From Cercospora beticola (lineage: Eukaryota; Ascomycota; Dothideomycetes; Mycosphaerellales; Mycosphaerellaceae): 64,000 nt of DNA. Where the stretch lies: the NCBI RefSeq assembly GCF_033473495.1, contig NC_088941.1:1-64000 (forward strand), given 5' to 3'. The translations under genes and the position numbers were made by a program. Below the pieces are notes generated by a model that searched no databases, was not told the origin of the DNA, and saw only the letters and a list, made by a program, of their open reading frames with translations. This document shows positions 11,035 through 22,941 of the stretch, in pieces. Position 1 is the first letter of the stretch, and each line of letters opens with the position of its first letter.

Positions 11035-11838
11035 CTACGCTACCAAATCCGGCCGCTGCAATCCTTGCTGGCCCCAGTATTCCATGGCATATTGCTTGAG
11101 TCGTCTCTGTTCCCTCGCATTTGGGGCGTCTGTGGTCAGACCGCGACGCCGGCGACTTTCCGCCAACTCAGCCATTTCTACATCATTCGATCCAAGCGTG
11201 GCGTGGCAAGAACGCATTTCGTATGATCGAATCTCGCAATTCTTCCAGCCCGTTGCAGGAAATCGACAGGCATCCTCCCAGTCGCTTGTGAAGTAGTGGA
11301 GGAATGTTCCATGTGTCACCAGCGCGATTTCGATTGTTGCCGATTTGTGCAGGTAATTCTTGGTGGCAAGATCGAATAGGAAGCGACGAAGTGCAAAGGC
11401 ACGATACGTGATAGCCTTGTCGCTTGGGCTATAACGACTTCCTAGATGTTTTTGATTCTATCCATTGCGGACCAACGAGAGATCTACAGCCAGACCTCTT
11501 TCATTGACGAACTCCCGTAATTGCTCAGGGTCTGAACCAGTATCACATGCATCGTCTGAAGTTTCCTGCGCATCAGGGAGCGCCAGGACTGTCTTCTTTG
11601 TCGAGTTCAATATTTCTTCTAATGCAAGACAGGCGGTCTGCAAAGTTCGTCGACTTGGTGATGCTGCGATCAGCAGATTGTCTTTCTTTTCCAGCTCCCC
11701 ACCAGGAAAGTGGATCTTCCATGCCAGTCTTGATCGCGCCTCGCCGTCCGGAGTCAGAAGAGGGTCATGCAACGTGTAGTCTTCCATCAGGTTGTGGACG
11801 CCTTGGCCATGGCGGATGCAATGGATGATGACAGTCAT
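11035..11838 (-). pseudogene. Histidine phosphatase (phosphoglycerate-mutase-like), one in-frame stop
   Basis: The frame of 268 codons encodes a cytosolic-type histidine phosphatase. The catalytic RHG motif sits at residues 9-11 (IRHGQGVHN). A SPSRRTLQTA segment carries the phosphate-binding Arg, CDTGSD follows, and the second catalytic His is in VTHGTFLHYF. Codon 127 (11458-11460) is TAG where the family has Trp in a GW(N/D) motif. TGG to TAG is a single G to A change, and the frame and similarity continue without shift on the far side, ending TGWKNCEIRSYE and a basic tail. Without the stop it would be full length, so it appears to be a recent pseudogene or a sequencing error. Confidence 0.8.
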
Positions 11839-12227
11839 GGCGTTGACACGCTCTTAGCGGCTCTCTGTCCACTTCTCGATCTACAGATAGAGCTTAGAAT
11901 TGGGCACACCATCGAGTGGTTGATATACAATCTAGCCATCGAAGGCATAACTCACAGCTCTGGGCGGCAGTATGTATTGATAATAGAACCTGTCATTATA
12001 ATCTGAGAGCGCACAAGAAATGGAAAATGTATACGAACTGAGCAGAGGCCCAGATTCAGTATCCTAGTTGATGTTAGGGCCACCCAGCTGCCGCTAGCTG
12101 CTTGGCTGCCTAATATGGCATAGTCGTGCATCACTCTGCCGACAGCACTGGAGGTTGCTTCGATAGCTGATCAGCTCATGACTTCAAAGAGCTTTTTTCG
12201 AATATGACGCAGGGCTGCCATGGTTCC
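11839..12227. other. Gene-free stretch
   Basis: A 389-base spacer holding the phosphatase promoter and the 3' side of the flavin monooxygenase. No gene seen. Confidence 0.5.
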
Positions 12228-13915
12228 CTACAGGCGCGCTTTTGCCGCACTACTCTCTAGGTTTGCCCTCGCTTCGGCGTTCAATCGTTTCCACGTTTGC
12301 TTTCGAAGCTCATGTCCATTCGTAAAATCCCGGAACCATTCCCTTCGGAATTTGGGCAATGGTCGCCCCTTGCCGTCCTTGACTTCTCCACTGAGACTTC
12401 GGAGACGTTCAAACGTGTCTTCGAAATCCGGATAAACCAACGCAAACTTCGGCCCATCTCCTTTCTTCTTGATGCGGTCCTCTTCCCAGGCCTTCATCTC
12501 TTCTCGGGACGGTAACGTTCCACGACCGGATAACAAAGACGCTGCATAAATAGCCTGCCACTCGAAGATCTTGAAGGTCAGACCGGCGTTGACAGCACCT
12601 ACAAAGAGTAAAGTAGGATCATGCTGCCACACGACATGCTCATACAAGTCCGGAATTCGATTGTTGCGTGTCGCCACTTGAGGTAGGAACGGAATCGTCC
12701 ACGTGTAGCCGGTTCCGAAGATAATGTGGTCCACGTCGTCAATCACTGTGCCATCCTCTAGATGGACGGTTCGGCCAACGATTTGGGATATAGAAGGGTG
12801 GCGCTGGATCAAAGGATGATTGAACGCTTCGCCGCCGAAATAGACATTGAATTTGTGTCCAATGACGATTGCATGTACTGGAGCCACTGTGACGGACGTG
12901 AGATCGAAAGCTATGTCTGCAGCTGAGACCGAAGCACCAACCACAACTACACGCTGGATCAATTGAGCAACATCGTTCACGTAAAGCTGAGATCGAGCCA
13001 ACTCACCTTATCTTTGTACAAATCTCTGCCACGGAAATGCTTGCTATGGATCACGCTGCCAGGTCGGTCTTTCTCGAACTCGTCCAGACCTTTGAAGTTG
13101 CATGTTAGCCGATTTCGCGCTATACATGTATATCTCGTACACGACAGAGACTGTTACAGTCTCCAGTCTCACTCGACTTCACCGATTCTGAGCTATCATG
13201 CAGCAAGACTTACCCGGAATTGCAGGAATGTAAGGCACGTTGTAATGCCCACTGGCAACAATAACGGCATCGAATTCTTCTGTCCACCAGTAATCATGTT
13301 CCTGTCCTGGATTCCGGAGCGTCACTTGCCATACCGATCCAACCTTTTCAGCTCGCTCGACGCTCGTGTTGTACGAGACGAAGTCCTCATACCCATTCCG
13401 TTTTACCAGAGATTGAATGTATTGACGCATCACCTTCCAATGTCGGTACGGAGATTTGGGCCCGTATAACCTTTTGGAGTACCCGCTCACTACTCCGGGT
13501 ATAGGCTCCTGGCTGAATTGCATCGCTTCCGCGACAACATTGGTTTCGAGGTAAGGGTATGCTGTAGCTTCATCGAATCTCTGCTGATGTGTCTTCGGAC
13601 GTATCGTTGGTGACTGCTCCGGTATTGTCAAAGGTGGGTCTGCAGTCCGGTCACCTAGCTGTGATATATTGGAAATGGTTGGTGGCAGGCCTTCATCACC
13701 GCTCCTGGAAGGCACTCGCTATGAGTATCACTTTCGTAGGCACGCTCGATGCAACATGAGGACGCAATTGCTTACCAGCATCCTCCAGCCTCACGTCTTC
13801 TTTCGAAGACGCGGATTAGATCGAAAGCCTTTTCCTGCGCGAGTGCATCGATGACAATGGCACCAGCAGGCCCAGCACCAACGACTGCGACTCTCTTGAT
13901 TGAATTCCCACTCAT
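12228..13915 (-). CDS. Flavin-containing monooxygenase (FMO)
   Basis: Predicted NADPH- and FAD-dependent monooxygenase of 479 aa acting on soft nucleophiles (N or S) or in secondary metabolism. Four exons: 13915-13776, 13704-13214, 13089-13007, 12953-12228; introns of 71, 124, 53 nt. The N terminus carries the FAD fingerprint VAVVGAGPAGA and FERRREAGGCW. The middle has an FRGRD motif followed, across intron 3, by the NADPH fingerprint VVVVGASVSAADI. A FGTGY segment follows about 80 residues later. The start is the ATG giving about 7 residues before the Rossmann strand. It is divergent from the DAL5-type transporter and could be co-regulated with it. Substrate unknown. Confidence 0.88.
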
Positions 13916-14388
13916 TCTTGCATTAGCTTCACGGTCCTCCTTTGACTGGTGTCGACTCTGGATGGGGGCGTTCAATCCTCGAAATATGCTGCCGTCGAAA
14001 GCGCACTGACGACACCGATTCCATGCAATGTACCTGAACTCGACGTCGAGCTGGAGAAGTGAAGTCCAGAGCTTCAAAATGTCGTGCTTTGCTCTGCGAC
14101 TGACGACACGCGACGCATCCTTGCTTCCAAGCTGTCCATGGCTCACCATATGGACATGATTGGCCTCAGCCAGGGTTATCTGAGCCCTAGCCTGGGGAAA
14201 GATGGCGTTTGTCAAGGGTTTCTCTGGGCACCTCTGAGCAACACAACACTCAAGAAGAGATCATGAAGCGAATACGTTGAGATAATGCTGTGCTCTTGAT
14301 GGAGACCTTATAACTTGCGTCAGACACTCGAAGGAAACACACCCCTATCGCAAGACATATTCTTTATACCAGTCGATAATTATTGAGA
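13916..14388. promoter_or_regulatory. Divergent promoter, FMO / transporter
   Basis: A 473-base region between the FMO (minus) and the DAL5-type transporter (plus). A TATA-like CTTTATACC lies about 25 bases upstream of the transporter ATG. No gene is seen inside it. Confidence 0.5.
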
Positions 14389-16232
14389 ATGGCACCGAGA
14401 GAGGTCTCAGTAGCTAAGAAGGACTGGCCGAATGCCGAGGATCTGGTTGTGGATGAACTCGAAACAAGTAGGAAAACTTCTGGCAGCTCAGCTGAATCTG
14501 CAAGGCCTGCTGTTCGAGATTGTGCAAGGCCTTCAGAAGGAGATCGTGAGAAAGTGGGAATAAGAGAGGAGCTCGATTCGGAGCTGCAGGATGTGGCGAA
14601 GGCGAAGACAAAGTGAGTAGAATGCTTTCGCAGTTGTTCTCCCACAACCTCATGCAGTCTAGTAACCACCAACTGAACCATCTGCTCTAGGGTCGATTTC
14701 TTAGTGCTGTTGATTTTGGTGTTTGGACTCCTTGTCTTCCAACTTGATCGCATGAACCTCGCATCAGCCCTCACCGGCGGTTTTGCTGAAGACATTAGGG
14801 TCGGCCAGAACACCATAAATCTTGGAAACCAACTCATGTTCATGGGTATTGTTGTTCTCGAGATTCCTGCGAACATGATGCTGCAACGCCTTGGTCCGAG
14901 GATCTGGATATCGACACAAGTATGCGTCTTCGGTCTGATAGCAACCCTGCAGGTTTTCGTGAAGGATCGCACAGGCTTTCTAATGGCAAGATTGATGCTG
15001 GGATTTGCCGAAGCGGGCTACATTCCTTGTGCGGCATACACCTTGAGTAACTGGTATACAAGACGCGAACCGGCGAAGAGGATGAGTGTATTCTTTTTCG
15101 GCATGTTTGGAGGCAATGCGATCAGTCCACTTCTGGCCTCCGGAATCCTGCAGCTAGATGGCCAGAGAGGGTTGAAGGGATGGCAATGGCTGTTTCTGTG
15201 TATGCCACACCACTGTCCCCCTCAATGACCTTGTGTGCTGACGAACTGGTACAGTGGAAGGCGTTCTCACTATCCTGATCGGTGTCCTTATGTTCTTCTG
15301 CCTTCCGGGTAGCCCGGACGATCCCAAAGCCGCTAATCGGCTCAGGCTATATGAGATTCACCACGAATGATCGAGAAGTTCTCACAGTACGCTTGGAGAA
15401 GGACGACCCGGAACGACACTTCTCACAAGGAATAAACTTGCGTCTAGTGTGGAGCACAGTCTCCTACTGGCGACGATGGCCACATTACGTCTCGACTTTT
15501 GCTGTCTTCTCGACTTGGTCACCGTTGACCACTTACACGCCTTCCATCATCATGTTAGTCTGCGTGGCAGTATTCTGATAAGTCAAGATCTTGCTAACAT
15601 CTACAGGACTCTCGGCTTCGAACGAGTGCCAGCTAATGCGCTCGCAGCAGTTGGTGGATGTCTTGCCCTCCTTGTCGTCTTTATGATGGGTTACATAAGC
15701 GATCGAACGAACCAGAGGGGTGCCACAGTGATCGCTGCTCAGCTGTGCTACCTCACTGTGTTGATTACAGCTCGTCAGGTTTATCCACATGTTGGAAAAT
15801 GGTCAAGATTTGTTTTGTGGACGGCGGTGAACAGTTTCGCTGTTGGCTACCATCCAGTGCACAATTCTTGGGTTCAGTTGAACTGCCATGAGGCACGAGA
15901 AAGAAGCATCGCTATCGCGTACGTCTCCCCTGCACTGTATACCGAGCTGAAGTTTCCTGACCTGATTCTAGAATGTGGGTAATGTCGGCGATCAGCGGAT
16001 TGATGGTGGGAACACAGTACTTCCGCGCGAGCGACAGGCCATTGTAGGTGAAAAACTCCCTTCCACGAAAACTTCTCTAACGAAAGTTAGCTACGACACT
16101 GGCCTTCGAACGATGATTATTATGGTCTCAATCAGTGTAGTATTTGCTGCAATCCAGATCATCATATACGTAGCGTATAATCAGCGAGCGAGAAGAGGAG
16201 GTCAGACAGGACAATCCTTCTATATAACATAA
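14389..16232 (+). pseudogene. DAL5-type MFS transporter with a 1-nt frameshift
   Basis: Anion:cation symporter family (allantoate/vitamin/organic-acid permeases), about 12 membrane segments. Six exons: 14389-14612, 14691-15199, 15255-15553, 15607-15918, 15972-16043, 16091-16232; all introns are GT-AG and 47-78 nt. Recognisable parts include DRMNLASAL in TM1, GFAEAGYIPC, FSTWSPLTTYTPSII, and WTAVNSFAVGYHPVHN. The exons sum to 1558 nt, one more than a multiple of three. The frame changes inside exon 3 at CCCAAAGCC (15323-15331): an extra A at 15326-15328 would explain it, turning the expected SPDDPKPL reading. No intron repairs it. The gene is thus probably inactive, or there is a homopolymer error. 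Divergent from the FMO. Confidence 0.8.
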
Positions 16233-16637
16233 TTATAGAGAAGAGTCTGAGGTTGCGACTGTCACTAAGGTCCAACATGAAGCCCAGACTACACTTGAGT
16301 GGCTATCAAGCAGAGACAAAATATGGCCTTCCACGCGTTGATGCATTCTGAGCTGGATACTCCCGACTATTCATATGGACTTCGACTTCAACTTCATCAA
16401 GAAGCAGTGAATTCAAACGCTGACGGATCAGGCCATCGCAAATGTCAACGACATCTTGGGAGAATGATCATAGCCCACTGTGCGGAAGCATGTGGGGTCG
16501 GAAGACAGTGGGTGGTGGTCAATGTGGGCATCCGGGGGCCTGATCATCGTTCCAACATTAGACAACGGCTGAAGCAACTTTGAACTGTTTTGCTCACCTG
16601 GCAGTCTCAGCAGCACTCCCCGTGCTATTGGACAGCC
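16233..16637. other. Gene-free stretch
   Basis: A 405-base spacer upstream of the FAD monooxygenase fusion. A minus-strand open frame (16428-16811) overlaps the next gene and has no recognisable domain; I read it as a shadow. Confidence 0.45.
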
Positions 16638-18858
16638 ATGGTGCGACAGGGCGGCGTTGAGGCGTGTGCTCATGGGAGCACCGACCATCGTAATGAAGGG
16701 TATTCCAATGCCGCTCAAGGATCTACAACTTCTGGACCTCTGTCGGTTATCATTGTTGGAGGAGGAATTGGAGGACTTTCGGCTGCCATCGCATTGCGAA
16801 GAGCAGGTCACAATGTGATCGTCCTAGAGCAAGGAATTGCTGAGGCCCAGACTGGTGCTCCAATCCATTTGCAACCCAATTCGAATGGCATCGTGAGACG
16901 GCTTGGACTGACGCCTGAGCTGTTCGGCGCGAAGGAGGTGACTCGAGTGACTGAATATGTACCCAACGGCTCCCTGGTACGATCTTTCGATATGGTCGAA
17001 TCCAACAAAAAGTGGCAGCATCCATGGCAGCTTGTCCCTTCTGACAAATTTCACGCAGAGCTCCGCAAGACGGCCACATTGAAGCAAGGACAAGGTCAGC
17101 CGGTCGATATACGGCATTCCTCTTCCGTGGTGTCGACAGACAATCAGAATGCTTGGGCAACACTATCAACTGGAGAGGTTGTGCAAGGTGATGTGCTCAT
17201 CGGTGCAGATGGAGTATGTTCGGGGACGAGGAAGACACTTCCAGCGGCAGCAGACATTACACCCTCATTCTCTGGTCACAGCGCTCTACACTTCCTTGTA
17301 AGCAAGAAAGAGGCGTTGGGAGACCCCGCAACCGAGAAGTTCGTACCGAAAGACGGTGAAATCGTTACGTGGCTTGGAGATCACGGTAGACTCGTTGCTT
17401 ACCCGTGCCGGAGTGATGGGCTGTTGGAATTTGTCTGCATTCACCCTGGCGAGAAACAAGGTAACGCTCTCGACGACTCTGATACGAAAAGCAGGGACAC
17501 TCTGCTGTACATGAGCGATGATCTTGGGGATGCGTTCCGAGCACTGCTTGCGAAAGCCAATAAGCAGCAGTCATCCACGCACTGGCCGCTGTTCGACATG
17601 GCGAAGCTTCCTACATGGACCAACAAGAAGCTGGCCCTTCTGGGTGAAGCTGCCCATACCTTTCATCCCCATCATGAATTTGGAGCTGGACAGGCGATTG
17701 AGGATGCCGCTGCTATCGCTGTCGTCTTGCCTTTGGGAACCGCGTTGGAAGAAGTCGAAGAGCGACTGAAGCTATACGAGACGTGCCGGTATGAGCGTGC
17801 ACACTGGGTTCGGGAGTACGCACACATGGCGGAGGGCCACAGAGGAGGAGACGAGGCGATGCACGGTAGGGTCTCGCTTCGATCGTGAGACTTGATCGTC
17901 GATTGACTGACTGACTGCGCTATGTTCAGAATTTACCAATTACCATTTGTGTCACGACGAGTTCGACAGCGCCACCAAGAAGTTCGATGAATGGAAATGG
18001 GCAAAGAATCCAAGATTGTACTGGCGAATGCCCGTCGCCTTTGGACCGACACCTGGGCCTCGACAGGCCTTGTACACGGATCAACCTCAGCCTGCTCGCC
18101 ACTCAACATTCACAACCGCCTCTATAAGCTTCAAGACCTCACGCACATTTCTCCAGAATTTGTTCCCCACCAGCTCTTTCACATTCAAAGATCCAGGCAC
18201 CATCGCTTATGCTAGTCTCTCGCAAACTACACTTGACAGAATGGAGTGGCTTGGTGGTTCAGGATACAAACATTTTGGTCTCTACATCCATGGTGTGCGC
18301 TATACAAAGCAAGACGGAAGTACGATCAACGGAACATATCTACCATTGCTTTTCGAAAACCTGACCGATCCCATCATCAGTGGTCGTGACGAGCTCGGCT
18401 TTCCCAAGGTCTACTGCGCCATTGATGTCCGCCGAAGAAAAGACTCTTACCACGTACGCACATCCTGGCAGGAGGCTACGTTCGGAAAGTTCAATCTCGA
18501 CGATCTAGAGTCTTCTGATCCAGGCACTACGGCAAAGCCTGCTAGTGATGGATCCAACTATGGCACATTAACATACAAGTACATTCCTGCAGTGGGAGAG
18601 CCTGGAAAAGCAGATGTAGCGTATGCAGTGGTTGTGCCGCACGAAGAAACGGCGAAACAAATGCCAAGTGAAGTAACGAGAGTCTGGGAGAGTACGAGGC
18701 CAAGCTTCGAGTTTGATGATCTGACACCGACGGACGTACCGACCTTGCATCACATTGTGTCAACGTTGAAACGAATGCCAGTCTACGAGTATGTTAGTGG
18801 TAGGATAGTGGAGGGCCTCGGAGTGCCAGATGTCTCTTCGGCGAGAAGGATTGAGTAG
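16638..18858 (+). CDS. FAD monooxygenase fused to acetoacetate-decarboxylase-like domain
   Basis: Predicted 718-aa bifunctional enzyme from two exons, 16638-17865 and 17930-18858, joined by a 64-nt intron (GTAGGG...TTCAG) that keeps frame across the domain junction. Residues about 36-410 are a salicylate-hydroxylase-like flavoprotein hydroxylase: GGGIGG (FAD), GADGVCSGTR (DG motif) and GEAAHTFHPHHEFGAGQ (second FAD contact). Residues about 430-700 resemble the acetoacetate decarboxylase fold, with GRDELGFPK supplying the Schiff-base Lys position. An oxidative decarboxylation or decarboxylation after hydroxylation of an aromatic or beta-keto acid is a reasonable guess. The start ATG is uncertain; the flavin fold begins about 35 residues in. 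It lies in the block with the FMO and transporter. Confidence 0.82.
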
Positions 18859-19140
18859 TGACAGTGAAAACGCCCATTGCATATGCCCAACTTTCTGGGC
18901 CATCTAGAATAGTCGATGTCCTGCCCTTCAATGTCTTCACAATTAAAATACATCGCCTGGGCTAGGTTGGAATATGATAGCCTCGCAGGCAGCATGTCTG
19001 GGTTGACGGCAGGATCGATAGACAGATGCTACAATCCAAGGAATAGCAAATGCAATTCATCGGAGTAAAAAGCACCATGTCCAGAGGCTTTGAGCGGCCG
19101 CAATATGTGAGGTCTTTGTAGCTCAGCCAGCTTCTTCACC

Positions 19141-19987
19141 TCAATCACCGCCTCCGTGCGCCAAGTCCAAATTGCTGGGGTCTAACTCTTTTTTCTCTTC
19201 TTCTGTCAACTTGACGCCGTACTTGTCCTGTAACTTCCGCAACTTATCCGCCGATCGACATTGCCGAACGTCGGTGACGCCTGAAATGTTTTCCGTCCCG
19301 AGAGTACCATTGTTGTATCTCGGGAGCTCAATCGTGCCATCGGCATTGCAGAGAATGGCTTGACGCAGATACCAGAAACAGTGAGCAAAGTGCGGTGCTT
19401 CGGTCTGGTCGATACCGATATGTCCGCCGTAGTGTGCTCGTTGCATGGCTCTTCGCATCATGCCCAGGCAGTGCAGGCTGTGGAACCTGTTCAAAGCATG
19501 TTAGCTACGAAGCAAGGTATTCTTGTCAGTCCCGATGTGCTCACATTCCAATTAAGCCCCACTCAGTCAAGTCTGCAGGACCCAGGCTATTGTCTTTTGG
19601 CAGCCTGATGCTACCTTGCGCTGGGGCAATATCGTCTGCCCACAGATAGTCATACTTGTAGTCCAGACTCATGTACCTCGGATCACTTCCATAAGTCAAC
19701 TGCACATCGCCGATTTCACCACTTGTGGAGCGATGTGTGCCACGAAAGTATGCATCGCTGAGATTCAGAGCCACAAGAACGATAACGAAGGGTACCAAGA
19801 TCCGTAGCAGGATGTACGGGAGGACCGTCCACAGCTGTAGGATTCGTCTTCGGTGTTTTGTTTGTCCCGCAAATGGATCGATCCACTCCCCGTGTGGTGT
19901 TAACGGCGTCTCTGCACCAATCTCGAGCGAAGCCTGTGAGCGCTGTCGGAGGTGGCCGCTTTCGTGGTTCAGCTTCTGATACTCCAT
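19141..19987 (-). CDS. UstYa-family (DUF3328) oxidase-like protein
   Basis: 262 aa from two exons, 19987-19545 and 19486-19141, with a 58-nt intron (GTGAGC...AACAG) cutting just before the first motif. The N-terminal 50 residues are hydrophilic, followed by one membrane helix (about residues 55-75, LPYILLRILVPFVIVLVAL). The luminal part contains both family motifs: HSLHC and HFAHC, the latter followed by WYLRQ and C-N-A-D. These HxxHC pairs are the proposed metal site of UstYa-type enzymes, which perform oxidative cyclisation or halogenation in ribosomal peptide and other pathways. It sits next to the FAD monooxygenase fusion (convergent), about 23 kb from the RiPP precursor and the two other UstYa genes. 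Confidence 0.85.
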
Positions 19988-20634
19988 GGCGTCGACAGCA
20001 TGTTCGGAGGAACAATACTAAGAGGCGACTTCGAAGTCATAATGCGAGTCATCAATGCAGCGCTACACCTGATTGAGACCCGTTTAGGGAAGACGCTGAG
20101 CTGGAAGGCGATTTAGACAAAGAGAGCCTCGATGTTGCTCCTTTGTTACCACTCTCGCGAAACATCAGCAGGACGGAATGTCGGCTGAGAACAAAGAGCA
20201 CTGGAATGTGGGCACTCTGGCGGCAGCTCTGCGACAGAAGAGTGTTGCAAGACGAACGCCGTAGTTTTGTGCTGATAGATACTAAGCTTGCCATCCTTTG
20301 CTCGCCTGCAGGTCTTGACATATCTCTGCATCAAGGTCGCTGCGAGAACCATCCAATACGTGACTTCACCCGAGTGGGCTCAGCGGGCTCGGCAAACGTT
20401 TGTGGCGATGTCTTGGACATGGAGACCCAGCTTGCCCCATCGTCGACGGCGGGCCGCCACTTCCTTAAAAGTAGAGCCTCCGTATCCATGGCTGCGCTCA
20501 CGCACAGCACCGGTCCTCGATTCATCTCGTTGCCAATTACACTCTTCCGCGTGGGCAAGGCTCTCAACGTCCCACCTGTGCCTGAAGTCCAGTTTTCGCA
20601 TCGGCCATATTATGACACGCTTTGCAAGAGCCAT
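19988..20634. other. Gene-free stretch
   Basis: A 647-base region holding the UstYa promoter and the 3' side of the amine oxidase. Open frames across it on the plus strand are antisense extensions of the amine oxidase. No gene is supported. Confidence 0.5.
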
Positions 20635-22941
20635 TTACACAGCAGCACTTTCCCCGTTTTGACAGGCTGCAGGCTCAGATTCAGGCTGACCAAATGTTTC
20701 GATACCACTCACTCGGTCGCCATCGTAGTTGACCCTTATCCTGTTGATAGTCTGCCGACTTTGTCCAGCCGAGAACAAATCATGCGGAAGAAATTTAATA
20801 CTCGAGCGGCCGACAGAAGTAAGCGTGTTCGGAAGGTCCGAGGTTGTCGGAATGTGATGCATACCAAGGTTGAACCAAACGACAAGATCATTTTGTTCAA
20901 GCGGTTCGCCATTAAAGAACTCTTCAAAGTCCACCGGAGGGTTGTAAACATCGAAAGCATTGAGAAAGTGTGCAGACCGTGGCTCGGAGTCGTGCTGCGC
21001 TGTGACGTGGACATCGTGTTTCGCCCAGTGCACGGCATTTGCTACGACAGGGCTGTCGCTGATCGTTAGATGGGAAGCACCAGCGCCTTTGTGGATCCTC
21101 CAGCCTCTGTACTCCCCGAAGTCGTTCTTTTCGTCTTGGTTGAGCACCACAAGCATAGTTTGATCATTAGCGTCCCAATTCAGACTGCTATTATCCTCTG
21201 ATCGAACCATGGACCGTTCTAGTCGCATTGAATTCCGCTGCTCTCCTCCAGACCAGGAGTATGCCTTGACAGCCGGTGCCACCTTTGTGAGCTGAATAGT
21301 ATTCGCCCGTCCAAGGACGTCAAAATCGGCTTTGAAATTGAAAATGTGATCGTGCATGGATCCCACGAGATGGTCATGAATCCGATAGCCATAATCCTCG
21401 TTGTGAGCAGAGTGCGCGGCAAAGATAGATCCAGACGCATGAACTTCAACCTCAACAGTGCCGTCCATGGAGAAGCTGTAAGTAAACACGAAATCATAAT
21501 TGCCGACTGTGCTGCACCAGCGAATCTTCAGATGGCTGTTTCTGGTCACGGTCGTATATTGGGGAGCCGCATGCCGCTGAAGTGGCACATCAGCAGCTTG
21601 CTCAAATATGCATATGGAATTAGGCCTCGTGATCAAGTTGCCATATGTGAACATGGTCGTGTTCAGATAGGTGGCATGCGCTGGGCAATCGTAGTCGGCA
21701 ATAAGTGGCGTAGCAGAACTGCCGACGCCGTTGGTCGAGTCTAATGCAGCAAAGTTGGCCTGGTAAGGGTCGTTCCCTAATTGTGTTCGTTAGCATCTTC
21801 TAACATCTGTCCTGATCAAGCATGTATACCAGCATAGTGAGCCAATGACTCTTGTAGACTCAGCTCATACAAGACTGTAGTATTCTTGTACCGAACGTCA
21901 AACAGTCCGAGCCCAGTCTCTGCGTTGAAGCTCAAGAAGAAAGTGAATCCCATCCAAGAAAGCGAGCCTTGATCTTTATCATACAGGTATCGAGGCTCAA
22001 TCGTGCTTGAACTAATAGGTGGTGGCAGATGTTCCATGGGTAAAGGCGCTCCTTGCTGATCTGTACTCGTCCAATTTCCGTCAAAATTCATACCCAGTCT
22101 CTCGAATTCAGGTGCGAAACATGCTTCTCGTAGTTCGTCGGCCGTTGGGTAGGATTTGTCGTCGTACACCCATTGCAGGATCTCCCAGTGTTCCGAGTTT
22201 CTGTTTGTAATGTCTGCTTGAAATGACAACGCTGATGGGAGGAGCGTTCCAGAGTCGAAGCCCGTGGAGCTTTTGGCTTTGAAATTGAACCAAGTCACCA
22301 GACGGCCGTCTTTCTCTTGTCCGTAGGGATTGCTTTGTATGATCTGCAGAGTATCGTTGCCACTCCCAGTCACCACGCCCCCCAGCAAGAACAATGTCAC
22401 GTCAGCGACCGATCGCCCGATGCGATATTTCCATGCTTCGAGACTCGAGCCGATACCATAAAGGTCACGGACCTTCGCTCCTGTCTTTCGAGTTAAGGGA
22501 TACTCCAGCGGAGTAATAATCGTTCTGTCTGATATAGGAAGGGGACCGACCAACAATTCGGCAAGATATGGCCCCTCAGCGTCTTGATACCCAAGAACCG
22601 CCCGAGCATAACGCGATGGTGCGGGACGGCCGTTTTGCAAGAAATCCAAAACGTCAGATTTGTTCGGATGTTGCAATGCGATAGAGAAACTGAGGAATCC
22701 TTATTCATTAGAACTCATGGCAATCCGAGTGTCGTGCTCATATTACTGACATGCCGTTCGACGAAACACTTGGTGGTCCTGATGTGTTCAATTCTGGATC
22801 TGGCTGCTCTCGCAACCAAGAAGCGATGCTTTGCAACTCCTCCGGGCTCAATGGATTCCAAAGATTTCGTGCAGGGTATTGGGTCGAGCGTTGAGCTTGA
22901 ACCAGAGTAAGACAGCTCAAAGCATGGATAAAGTACCGCAT
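20635..22941 (-). CDS. Secreted copper amine oxidase (topaquinone type)
   Basis: Predicted 730-aa primary-amine oxidase that converts RCH2NH2 to aldehyde, H2O2 and ammonia. Three exons: 22941-22751, 22689-21830, 21776-20635; introns 61 and 53 nt. Residues 1-17 (MRYFIHALSCLTLVQAQ) form a signal peptide, so it is extracellular or vacuolar. The catalytic Asp lies in NFAALDSTNGVGS. The topaquinone precursor Tyr is in TVGNYDF. Copper ligands are HDH (in GSMHDHIFNF) and the His in WFNLGMHHIP. All key residues are present and the length fits the family. It could act on extracellular amines as a nitrogen source. Intron 1 was set by the acceptor CTCAG, which preserves the NGIFSIAL stretch. Confidence 0.9.

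Noticed and set aside
16428..16811. 127-codon minus-strand frame before the FAD monooxygenase
   Set aside because: Overlaps the FAD gene's N terminus, and no family is recognised.
20143..21069. 308-codon plus-strand frame
   Set aside because: Lies antisense over the 3' half of the copper amine oxidase, whose catalytic motifs are on the minus strand.
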